A DNA stretch of 64,000 nucleotides from CAYFQB01 sp964345225 (GTDB lineage: Bacteria > Nitrospirota > Thermodesulfovibrionia > Thermodesulfovibrionales > UBA6898): the NCBI GenBank assembly GCA_964345225.1, contig CAYFQB010000003.1:25736-89735 (forward strand). Reading direction: 5' to 3'. Within the stretch, counting starts at the first letter, position 1; every line of letters starts with the position of its first letter. The notes below the pieces were generated by a model. The model searched no databases. It was not told where the DNA came from and was given only the letters and a program-made list of their open reading frames with translations. The translations under genes were made by a program, and so were the position numbers. Below are positions 26,031 to 33,798 of the stretch, one piece after another.

Positions 26031-26386
26031 CTTGCTTTGAACCTTATAACATATCTGTTTCTCATTCTTCAGAGTCTTAGCCATAAGATAATAATTTGAT
26101 GGACTTTATTGCTTATTATAATCTTACACCTCCGGGGTGTAAGTTTTAGTATATATCTCTAACAGTATCATTAGGACTGTATTAGTAGTCACGAGTTTTA
26201 TTAAAAGGAAGGTCTGAGATACGGTACACAGTTTATGTCAGTTAAGGCCTTTTTTTGTCAATAACTATAGTGACAGAAACCAAAACAGGAAACCTAAATA
26301 CATTTCAAAACAATAACTTATAATTTTTACCATCTCTATTAGTCCCGAAATAAGCAGGTACAATAATTGCTGCGTACACGGAAAGT
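26031..26386. other. Intergenic region with palindromic repeat
   Basis: Holds one copy of the dispersed palindrome at 26123-26143 and otherwise AT-rich sequence leading to the NlpC/P60 gene. No gene is seen. Confidence 0.5.
26123..26143. repeat. Dispersed palindrome (GGTGTAAG/GGTGCAAG family), copy 2
   Basis: Perfect arms CTTACACC and GGTGTAAG around TCCGG, followed by TTTTAG. Other copies: 20246 (degenerate), 26914, 28005, 57957 (left arm decayed), 59567 and 63452. Confidence 0.9.
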
Positions 26387-26902
26387 ATGAAGATAGGGGA
26401 ACATATATTTATTGTCCTGTTTCTTTTCTTGATATCTTTGGGAGGCTGCAGTACTTCAAAGCCATACTCAGCAAAGCCAAACTTAATCAGATACCCGGAG
26501 GCTTCGAGCTCGTCAAGATATAAACAAGAATCTGTAATTGATGCACTGTATAAGCAACTGCATGAATGGGAAGGCGTTAAATATAAAGTCGGTGGCCTTA
26601 ATAAATCAGGCATAGACTGTTCCGGTTTTGTCCATATGACGTATAAAAAGCAATTTGGTTTGGACATTCCGAGAACTACAGAAGCCTTATCGAGATATGG
26701 CTCTGCGGTATCTATGGGTAACTTTCGTGCGGGTGACCTTGTATTTTTTAAGACAGGGCGTTTTAAGAGACATGTTGGCATTTATGTCGAAAAGAACAGG
26801 TTTATTCATTCATCCACATCCAATGGCGTAATGATATCAGATATTGGGGACAGCTACTGGGCAAAGCATTATTGGCAGTCAAGGCGCGTTTTACATTTTT
26901 AA
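26387..26902 (+). CDS. NlpC/P60 lipoprotein peptidoglycan endopeptidase
   Basis: A 171-residue Spr-like cell-wall hydrolase cleaving peptide stems of peptidoglycan. A lipoprotein signal ends in LGGC (Cys ~20). The NlpC/P60 domain has the catalytic Cys in SGIDCSGFVHMTYKK, the catalytic His in RHVGIYVEKN and the third polar residue (His) in RFIHSST. It most likely acts at the inner face of the outer membrane. Only a weak purine-rich RBS is visible. A repeat follows immediately, so it seems to be a single-gene unit. Confidence 0.93.
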   Translation: MKIGEHIFIVLFLFLISLGGCSTSKPYSAKPNLIRYPEASSSSRYKQESVIDALYKQLHEWEGVKYKVGGLNKSGIDCSGFVHMTYKKQFGLDIPRTTEALSRYGSAVSMGNFRAGDLVFFKTGRFKRHVGIYVEKNRFIHSSTSNGVMISDIGDSYWAKHYWQSRRVLHF

Positions 26903-26913
26903 AAGTGCGCCTC

Positions 26914-26936
26914 ACTTACACCTCCGGGGTGCAAGT
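26914..26936. repeat. Dispersed palindrome, copy 3
   Basis: Arms ACTTACACC and GGTGCAAGT around TCCGG, 11 bp after the NlpC/P60 stop and preceded by GCGCCTC, which is shared with the 59567 and 63452 copies. It may double as a terminator hairpin. Confidence 0.85.
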
Positions 26937-27036
26937 TTCATCTTCTCCACTTTTGCAATGTTTTTAATAATAAAAAAAATGTTTTTACTCTCAAGTGTCT
27001 CAGCTTATTCCAAAATTTCAATGTAATGATCAAATG

Positions 27037-27270
27037 TCAATACTCAAGCCCTTGATTCATTGTTTGTAGCATTTCATCTAATGGACATATACCAGAAATA
27101 GTTACATAAGCACCCATAATCGGAAAAAACAACGCAATAATAAATGTCCAGATTGCCAAAACTTTACCAAATTTACTAACAAATCCTTCTGTCTTTGTAG
27201 AAGCAAAAAGGACAAAGTATCCTATTATTGCCCAAAATGTGGCTGGTAAAAAACTGAAAAAAAGACACAT
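27037..27270 (-). CDS. Small membrane protein of unknown function
   Basis: A 77-residue protein with two hydrophobic helices (~2-22 and ~38-62) and a short acidic C-terminal tail (GICPLDEMLQTMNQGLEY). I place the start at the ATG at 27270, because GGAGGTG lies six bases upstream; an ATG five codons earlier overlaps that RBS. No family is recognised. It may share a transcript with the small lipoprotein upstream at 27455-27586. Confidence 0.55.
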   Translation of the reverse strand: MCLFFSFLPATFWAIIGYFVLFASTKTEGFVSKFGKVLAIWTFIIALFFPIMGAYVTISGICPLDEMLQTMNQGLEY

Positions 27271-27454
27271 TGGCTTCACCTCCATAAAGTTTTTGTGTCA
27301 AATCTTTACACGCTGTTGACATTTTTCTATAAAGATTCATCCTCCTTTATCAATACATTCTTTAAACTCATAATAAATCTCCTATCGAATATCTCAATCC
27401 TTCGATAATCTAGCGAGTGATGAGCTTGCTGTTACAACCCTCTTCCTGAATTCA

Positions 27455-27586
27455 TCATCGATATCTATCTCCTCGCAGGGAATGTGGTTCCTCCTGTGGA
27501 GTATCATATTGAGTCCGCACGGACGCACATCCTATAAGAGTTACGACCAAAAGAAAAGCGATAACAATGTTTATTATTTTTTTCAT
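27455..27586 (-). CDS. Small lipoprotein, possibly frameshifted
   Basis: A 43-residue reading frame with an aaggagg Shine-Dalgarno and a clear lipoprotein signal (MKKIINIVIAFLLVVTLIGC). The frame ends soon after, in SLRGDRYR. A second frame overlapping its end stays open to a stop at 27394-27396 and reads protein-like (NHIPCEEIDIDDEFRKRV, then VTASSSLARLSKD). This suggests that the original gene was longer and suffered a frameshift, or that the sequence has an indel error. Role unknown. Confidence 0.5.
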   Translation of the reverse strand: MKKIINIVIAFLLVVTLIGCASVRTQYDTPQEEPHSLRGDRYR

Positions 27587-28076
27587 TTTCTCCTCCTTAT
27601 ACAGGGAGGTCAAAACAAGTTTCCCGATGGGATATGTACCTAATTTTCTTCATTTGATGATCATTTGATTTTTCAATTTCAGTCCCCCTATGTAGCATCT
27701 TTTCACAAGATTCATGCCATGAAAAGGGCATAGTAGCCTGTTCTATCTTTTTGATAATAAAAACAAGTGGTTGGAATCGAGCAAAAGGAATAAATGATTG
27801 TGCAGGCAATTGAAAATTATGTAGAATGACACAGAAATGTATCATCACAATAATGTGTAGTGATACACTCAAGACTATTTTATTATTGAGGTTAAACCTC
27901 TGAGCGGGCGAACACGCCACATACGCATAAACAGAAGCAGGACTTCCTTCACTTTGCACTTCGCTCGTTCAGGACAAGCACCATACCATCATGATAAGGG
28001 ACTCACTTGCACCTCCGGGGTGCAAGTTTTAGGTTCAGCTCAAGTCCTGGCATTTTTTCGTGTTAGATAAATAGTC
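27587..28076. other. Intergenic region with palindrome; no reliable gene
   Basis: A 120-codon open frame on the minus strand (27597-27959) has no RBS, signal or recognisable domain. The region contains a TTCGCTCGTTCAGGACAAGC element typical of dispersed intergenic repeats (~27961-27980) and a perfect palindrome at 28005-28027. Confidence 0.5.
28005..28027. repeat. Dispersed palindrome, copy 4 (perfect)
   Basis: Perfect 9-bp arms ACTTGCACC and GGTGCAAGT around TCCGG, followed by TTTTAGG. Confidence 0.92.
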
Positions 28077-28580
28077 TTAGTGTCGTGAACCTTCTTTATC
28101 ATATATATGCGATGAGTTCACATAAGTTACAAATTGATCTGGGTTTTCAGGAGTTATCAGTACCTTGGTTTTGGGCGTATCAACGAGAATTAAGTTCTTT
28201 CTTTGACCTGTTGTTACGTAGGCCCTGAAAATGCCATACTTTTTATTCCAGAAAATACCCGTTGTCGCAAAAAGCCCTCCATTGCCCCATAACCGAATCC
28301 CGAATGAAGGCTTCTCTTCATAAATAGTTGAGCATTTTAGAACAGGGCTGAATATTTTTTTGTTAATGCGCGTGACAATCGCTAACTGCCTTCCATTTAA
28401 CTCATAGGAAATTGGAGCAAACAGATAACAGAATACGACAATAACGGCTAATGCAATACCTGCCCCTAAAAACCCAGGATCGTAAAAAGCTCCGGTAAAC
28501 AACATTACTAATGTAAGAAGCAAAACAAAAAACGTGATAATTTTTATTGATAGAGAAGTAGGAGCTACATTTTGTTTCAT
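28077..28580 (-). CDS. Membrane protein with bacterial PH-like domain
   Basis: A 167-residue protein with two hydrophobic helices near the N-terminus (~14-34 and ~40-62), followed by a soluble beta-rich domain. The segment FRAYVTTGQRKNLILVDTPK, then TKVLITPENPDQFV, is typical of bacterial pleckstrin-homology-like domains of membrane proteins. The start at 28580 is the first ATG; a TTG seven codons upstream is also in frame. Function is unknown. No operon partner is obvious. Confidence 0.6.
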   Translation of the reverse strand: MKQNVAPTSLSIKIITFFVLLLTLVMLFTGAFYDPGFLGAGIALAVIVVFCYLFAPISYELNGRQLAIVTRINKKIFSPVLKCSTIYEEKPSFGIRLWGNGGLFATTGIFWNKKYGIFRAYVTTGQRKNLILVDTPKTKVLITPENPDQFVTYVNSSHIYDKEGSRH

Positions 28581-28772
28581 TTTAATATCAATTAAGATCA
28601 AACAATTAATTATATAGTTTTCTCATCTTATACCAAAATCGATATCTATTATCAATATAAATTAGCAATATAATGGAGTAATGGATTAATATTTTGAAGG
28701 GTTTGGATTGAGGGTAAATGTCAATAGTCAAGCCTGACCCCAAAACCATGACCCCAAAACCACCCCTGGAGA

Positions 28773-29783
28773 TTAGGGGCTTGACTTATTTAAACCATTC
28801 TGACCACTGAACGAAGTCTCAGGTGATATTGTATTCAATAGTTCATTAATAATCTGGGGTATGATAATCATATCTCTTTGCTGCAGTTGAGATTGTAGGT
28901 CTTTTAATAATGAAGAGTAATGTTCTTTGGGAAAGTAACTGTAGCTTATACTGATTAAAAGGACAAGAATCAGGCTTAGAAGTATTGTCAGCTTTGCCTG
29001 AGGGATTAAACCGCGAAAAAATCCTTTAATCCTGCGACGGTTATTTGCATATTTTATCCTGTTTATTAATGACTCCTTCTTAACATCGTCAAAGCTGACT
29101 TTTAAGGCATCGAAAGCACTTATTAACCACATCAAAATAATCAAAGGGATAAACATCAGTAAAACAGCCAGCAGACTTTCAAAGCAATAACGTTCTTCAC
29201 TGATAAATTCCGGCCAGAGAAGAAAAATTAATATGATGAAAGGAAGCACAAAGAAACCGATCGTGGCAAATACCAGAAAATACAACCCTTTTTTCCTCTG
29301 TCCATTAATGAACTGCCCCCAGCCTGGAATCAATAATGAACATAACACTGGCAGCAGTCTGGATTTAACTCCAGGAAATGGTTCTTGCCGTACCAAAGAC
29401 GCACTGTGGTAGGCGTGGTAGGCATTGAAAAACCAGATAATTATTCCGCAGAGATATATTATTATAAAAACTGCAAGCATTTCAGAATATGTTACATAGA
29501 GATTCTTTAAGAATGCAGTAATTAATCCCCCGAATAATATTGCTGAACCTGTAAATATATAAAAATTCAGCATGAAAAGCATAAAAAGAATGCCTATTTT
29601 CCACTTTCCAGTGTAGATCTGTCCGCTTCCCCATATAAACAGTGAAATTGTGAAGGCCAGTGCAGGATTTTTTTGTCGAGGCTTAAGGGACTTTTTATGT
29701 AAAAGCTTGGTGGCGTCAGAACCCTTATTTTTATCTTCGAATGAGTCATCAGGGTCATCAATTATCCAAACCTTGTCTTGCAT
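28773..29783 (-). CDS. Multi-pass membrane protein with duplicated TM2-like motif
   Basis: A 336-residue protein. A soluble acidic N-terminus (IIDDPDDSFEDKN) is followed by about seven hydrophobic helices. Two copies of a G-x-GQ-x-Y/I-x-GxxxKG element are visible: WGSGQIYTGKWKIG (~50) and PGWGQFINGQRKKG (~155), a pattern seen in TM2/DUF5683-type proteins, so the protein probably arose by internal duplication. The C-terminal ~65 residues are soluble with a QSQLQQRD stretch. Function unknown. Confidence 0.65.
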   Translation of the reverse strand: MQDKVWIIDDPDDSFEDKNKGSDATKLLHKKSLKPRQKNPALAFTISLFIWGSGQIYTGKWKIGILFMLFMLNFYIFTGSAILFGGLITAFLKNLYVTYSEMLAVFIIIYLCGIIIWFFNAYHAYHSASLVRQEPFPGVKSRLLPVLCSLLIPGWGQFINGQRKKGLYFLVFATIGFFVLPFIILIFLLWPEFISEERYCFESLLAVLLMFIPLIILMWLISAFDALKVSFDDVKKESLINRIKYANNRRRIKGFFRGLIPQAKLTILLSLILVLLISISYSYFPKEHYSSLLKDLQSQLQQRDMIIIPQIINELLNTISPETSFSGQNGLNKSSP

Positions 29784-30283
29784 TCCAGCTCCTTACTTTT
29801 CATAATAAACAAAACATTAATAAAAAATTGTCCGGCGCTGAATCTCCTTTTAGAAGTGAACCGAAAAGAGACAGCTTGCAGATATGATTTCTTTTACAGA
29901 ATTCTGCTATTTTTTTCTTTTGGCAAATCAATTTTTACTCTGCCCATTTTCATTAATCTCCAGGGTTTAAAATGCTATAGTTGTCATTTTATTTAAAAGT
30001 ATAAACAAATGAAGTCCAACTGGCAAGGAAACAAAAGGCAACAAAAGGGACGGTTCTTAAATTATCCTAGTAAATTAAATACTTATTAATAATCTTAACT
30101 CATGCCATGAATGGCCGGGCAGATATACAAAGGTAAACCATATCACATAATTGGCAGAGGGAATAATCATCTTTAGTTGTTTAATATGGAACGTAGTTTT
30201 ACCAGCTAATTTTACATATAGACAATTTATATCATTAAGGAACTCTAAAAAGGTGATAGAATTAAGGAAAGGGGGTTATTCAT
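29784..30283. other. Intergenic region with REP-like repeat
   Basis: About 500 bases without a credible gene. It carries one REP-like element at 30043-30065. The end of the region contains the AAAGGGGG Shine-Dalgarno of the coiled-coil gene at 30284. Confidence 0.5.
30043..30065. repeat. REP-like element (AAAAGGGACGGTTCTTAAAT)
   Basis: A copy of the GATAAAAGGGACGGTTCTTA family, here preceded by CAAC instead of GAT. Other copies: 30952 (degenerate), 33681, 33716, 36893, 41759, 45441 and 45467. Confidence 0.85.
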
Positions 30284-30949
30284 ATGAAGATCAATAAAAT
30301 TTTCATTGCAATTATAGTATTGGCTTTAATAGCCGGTCTAGTAGCTGGTTATAGCATCTGGGGAATGAAAAAGAAGGAAAGCATGGATGTAAAACAGCTG
30401 TTAAAAAGTGCTATTAAACAGGTGGAGATAATAGAGAAGAAGAACCGTGACCTTAACGCCGAACTGCAGAAGTCGATAACAGAAAGTAAGTCAACAGCGG
30501 GACTTATGAAGGAGAATAATGAACTGAAAGGACAGTTGCTGAAGGCAGAGGAGGACAGAAAGGAACTGGAAAATAAGATATCCGAAATCGAAGCAAAACT
30601 CTCCGAAGCAGAAAAACAGACAAAAGCAGAAATGGAACTAAAAGCAGCGGACAGTAATTTAAAAACAAAAATTTCTGAACTTGAAAAAGAAAATCAGGGT
30701 TTGAAGGAGCAACTTCAGAATGCACAGGAAGACTATAAAAACATGGAAAGCCTTTTGAATCAAGTGAGGAACAAACTATCCGAAACGCAGGCAAAAGTGG
30801 AAGCCGGGGAAGAACTAAAGACATTAAGCGCTGACCTTCAGAGCAGAGTAACAATACTCCAAGAAGATAATGAAAGACTGAAGTCAATTCTCGAAAAAAT
30901 TGGTGAAATAAGTAAAGGTACAGAAGGAACCAGCACAGTGGAAGAGTGA
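30284..30949 (+). CDS. Membrane-anchored coiled-coil protein
   Basis: A 221-residue protein with one N-terminal transmembrane helix (residues ~6-26, ending in GYSIWGMKKK), followed by an almost continuous coiled coil from ~35 to 210. The heptads are Leu/Glu/Lys-rich (for example QVEIIEKKNRDLNAELQKS). The short Thr/Ser-rich tail ends in VEE. A good GGGGG-type RBS precedes the ATG. The topology suggests an envelope spacer or scaffold in the periplasm. Not assignable to a named family. The VWA-OmpA gene follows about 230 bp downstream. Confidence 0.7.
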   Translation: MKINKIFIAIIVLALIAGLVAGYSIWGMKKKESMDVKQLLKSAIKQVEIIEKKNRDLNAELQKSITESKSTAGLMKENNELKGQLLKAEEDRKELENKISEIEAKLSEAEKQTKAEMELKAADSNLKTKISELEKENQGLKEQLQNAQEDYKNMESLLNQVRNKLSETQAKVEAGEELKTLSADLQSRVTILQEDNERLKSILEKIGEISKGTEGTSTVEE

Positions 30950-30951
30950 AA

Positions 30952-30972
30952 GATAATAGGGATGGTTCTTAT
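30952..30972. repeat. Degenerate REP-like element
   Basis: GATAATAGGGATGGTTCTTA differs from the family consensus at two positions. It lies immediately after the stop of the coiled-coil gene. Confidence 0.6.
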
Positions 30973-31182
30973 AGATCAAATGCTGCGTACAATTTTTATA
31001 TCAAAGAATATCTCGGTTCTTTTGAAGTCCGAGCGGTTGTTCGGTTTAAACGTATCGCCGGTGGTGCCGAATTTTTACCAGGTCGCCTGGACTTATATAG
31101 CGGAAATCTTTCTTCATTGCAAGAAGGAATAACATAAAGGATTAATTCAATACAATCAACATATTTTAACAGGGAGGATAAA

Positions 31183-33585
31183 ATGCGTATCAGATTGATT
31201 TTCATTTTCGTGATTGGACTATTGCTTGTCGGTCATGGTTTAACGGCCGGAGGTAATGATCTGCTGATCAAGGTGAACAAACCGGGTGCAAACGTGACCA
31301 TTGAAAGGGTGGTCGATGACAGCAGTGTGCTGCTCACTGTCAGCGATTCTGCCAAGAACCCGTTATTCGGGTTGACCATAGACGATTTTGTAGTGACGGC
31401 TGAAGGAAGAACCGCAAGGATTGTCTCGGTGCAGCCGGTTGCCGAGAGCCTGGAGGTGCCGCGCCATATAGTCTTGGTCCTGGACAACTCTGATTCCATG
31501 GAACAGCGCAATGCCGTCGAAGCGCTGCTTGCAGGTGTGAAAGAACTGCTGAAGATCGTCAGGCCGATTGACGATGTACAGGTCGTGGTTTTCAGCGGGA
31601 AGGAAAAAATAAACATGGGTGGCCGCGACCTGCACGTGCGGATCTTCAAGTCGAACAAACCTGATGAATTGAGCAACTTTATCGCCGACGTCTACCATTA
31701 CGGAATGACTTCGACCACGGTGCTGTACGAGGGGATGCTAGCAGGCCTTGAACTCATTCGTGCGATGCCCGCTAACGAACCCAGGTTCATGGTTGTGTTC
31801 TCCGACGGCGAAGACTTGAACAGCGCGTACAAGAAAGATGACGTAATCAAGGCGTCGGAAGGCCTGAGCCGTTTTCATGCCTATGGGATTGACTACATGC
31901 CCGTCTTCGACAAAGACAAGTTCCTGACGTCATTCACCGAAGGGAACTTTGGGGAGACCTGGAAGGCAATGTCGGAGACTAACCTGTTGCCGATCTTCCA
32001 GAGCGTCGCATCGAAGATGCAGTACTATTATATAGTCAGCTACGTGTTTCCTATCACGGGAAGTCTTGCGGTTGAACCGGCCAGCCTGAACATCGATGAC
32101 ATCAGCGTTCCCGATGCCCCGGTTGTCAGCCGTATCGACACCTCTGCGTTTAAGTTGCGACCGGTGATCGATACGGTCTACGGCATCGAGCACTGGAAAC
32201 TGGTGCTTGCCAATACTAACGGCAGTCTGGCCGAACAGACCGGCGAAGGGGCTCCAGCAGCGGAGATCGAGGTTCCCATCAAAAAGGAAGACTTGGGCAG
32301 GCTTGTTGCTGGCGGCGACATAACGGCCACCATGGAGGTGCAGGACAGCAAGGGACAGACCATTGTTATGACCGCCCAGCCGGTCAAGGTCAACTATTTC
32401 AGGACAAAGGGAAGCCTGACGGTAGAACCTGTTAGCCTGATTATCGAGGAGATAATTACCGTTGACTCCTCGCCGATGCTCGGATTCATCTATTTCGAGG
32501 AGGGCTCTGGAGAAATCCCTGTGCGATACGTACGCCTTGGCGGGACAGAGGAGGCCGAGGCATTCGACGAACAGCGCTTCCGCGACACGATAGAAAAGTA
32601 CTACCAGATTCTGAATATCGTCGGAAAACGTCTGAATGAATATCCCCAGGACACGATCTCTCTAATTGGATGCAACAGCAACACCGGCACTGAAAGGGGG
32701 AACCGCAAACTATCGGCTGCGAGGGCCGAAGCGGTAAGGGATTACCTGCAGACGGTATGGAACATTGCACCTGAGCGGATCACGACCGACGTGCGCAACC
32801 TGCCGGAGATCCCGAGCAGCAGCAGGCTTGAGGAGGGGCAGGCTGAAAACCGCAGGGTGGAGATTCGAACGGATAATCCGGCAATCCTTGCTCCGGTCCG
32901 CAGTACCTATTTGGCCGCCGGTATCGATACCTCGGCTTTGAGCTTTCGGCCGGTTGTGAATGCGGCCCATGGGGTCGCGCGCTGGACAGTCACTGTTGAC
33001 AACAGCAGGGGAAGCCTTGGCGATTTGTCAGGTGAGGGAGAGCCACCGGCTGAGATCAACGTGCCGCTGCAGACCGGCAATCTCAAGGAGATGGGTATGG
33101 CCGGAGACATTACGGTAAGAATGACGGTAACAGACCGAAAGGGACAGGAACTTGCATTGTCCACTGAGCCTGTGAGAGTCAATTTCATCCAGACCAGCCA
33201 GCGGCTGGCAGAGAAGCAGGGGTTGCGGGTCCGGGAGAAATACGCCCTGATACTTTTTGACTTCGACAGCGACGCCATCTCTACCCGCAACGAGGAGATC
33301 GTCAATAAGATTGTTGAACGCATCAGAGAGTTGACGCAGGCGACGGTGGAGATTGTCGGGCACACCGATAATATCGGCAAGGAGGAGTACAACATCAAAC
33401 TCTCACAGCGCCGGGCATTGTCGGTCTACAAGCTATTGACAGCAGCATATGGTGAAGGCTATGGCGAACAAATCAGCCATAGCGGCGTTGGACCTAACGA
33501 ACCGCTGTACGACAATATGACACCGGAAGCCCGGGCATTTAACCGGACAGTGACAATTACCCTGGATTATATGGAGAATGATTAA
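31183..33585 (+). CDS. VWA-domain / OmpA-like secreted protein
   Basis: An 800-residue exported protein. A signal peptide (~1-22) is followed by a VWA domain (~85-270) with the MIDAS motif VLDNSDSM (D-x-S-x-S) and VFSDGEDLNS. An OmpA-like region follows around 450-570 (IGCNSNTGTERGNRKLSAARAEAV), and a second, canonical OmpA domain lies at the C-terminus (FDFDSDAISTRN, then VEIVGHTDNIGKEEYNIKLSQRRA). Between them are two copies of a ~75-residue domain starting IDTSAFKLRPV and IDTSALSFRPV. It probably binds peptidoglycan and displays the VWA domain for protein contacts. The G+C content looks clearly higher than that of flanking genes. An agggagg RBS precedes the ATG. Confidence 0.88.
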   Translation: MRIRLIFIFVIGLLLVGHGLTAGGNDLLIKVNKPGANVTIERVVDDSSVLLTVSDSAKNPLFGLTIDDFVVTAEGRTARIVSVQPVAESLEVPRHIVLVLDNSDSMEQRNAVEALLAGVKELLKIVRPIDDVQVVVFSGKEKINMGGRDLHVRIFKSNKPDELSNFIADVYHYGMTSTTVLYEGMLAGLELIRAMPANEPRFMVVFSDGEDLNSAYKKDDVIKASEGLSRFHAYGIDYMPVFDKDKFLTSFTEGNFGETWKAMSETNLLPIFQSVASKMQYYYIVSYVFPITGSLAVEPASLNIDDISVPDAPVVSRIDTSAFKLRPVIDTVYGIEHWKLVLANTNGSLAEQTGEGAPAAEIEVPIKKEDLGRLVAGGDITATMEVQDSKGQTIVMTAQPVKVNYFRTKGSLTVEPVSLIIEEIITVDSSPMLGFIYFEEGSGEIPVRYVRLGGTEEAEAFDEQRFRDTIEKYYQILNIVGKRLNEYPQDTISLIGCNSNTGTERGNRKLSAARAEAVRDYLQTVWNIAPERITTDVRNLPEIPSSSRLEEGQAENRRVEIRTDNPAILAPVRSTYLAAGIDTSALSFRPVVNAAHGVARWTVTVDNSRGSLGDLSGEGEPPAEINVPLQTGNLKEMGMAGDITVRMTVTDRKGQELALSTEPVRVNFIQTSQRLAEKQGLRVREKYALILFDFDSDAISTRNEEIVNKIVERIRELTQATVEIVGHTDNIGKEEYNIKLSQRRALSVYKLLTAAYGEGYGEQISHSGVGPNEPLYDNMTPEARAFNRTVTITLDYMEND

Positions 33586-33798
33586 AGATAAAAGTATCTT
33601 AAATGGTTAAATGGGGACACATCCCATTTTTCTTGATACAGAGAAGGGACAGTGACAATTACCCTGGATTATATGTGGAAGATAAAAGGGACGGTTGTTA
33701 AATTATGTAGGGGAAGATAAAAGGGACGGTTGTTAAATTATGTAGAATGATTGGCAGGTAATGACAATACTATAGTGCTTCTAAGTTGCTGACCTCTT
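33586..33798. repeat. Tandem REP-like elements and duplicated gene end
   Basis: Contains two REP-like elements with GGTTGTTAAATTATGTAG (33681-33710 and 33716-33745). A 26-base copy of the 3' end of the preceding gene also lies here (CAGTGACAATTACCCTGGAT... at ~33651, matching ~33549). A GGGGACACATCCCATTTTT element is at ~33613. Confidence 0.85.

Noticed and set aside
26844..27026. 60-codon frame containing APHLHLRGASF
   Set aside because: Repeat-derived, overlapping the end of the NlpC/P60 gene in another frame.
27597..27959. 120-codon minus-strand frame
   Set aside because: No RBS, domain or convincing codon pattern, and it overlaps dispersed-repeat-type DNA.
30946..31137. 63-codon frame between the coiled-coil and VWA genes
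   Set aside because: Starts inside the preceding gene's end and includes a degenerate REP element (KDNRDGSYR); no homology recognised.
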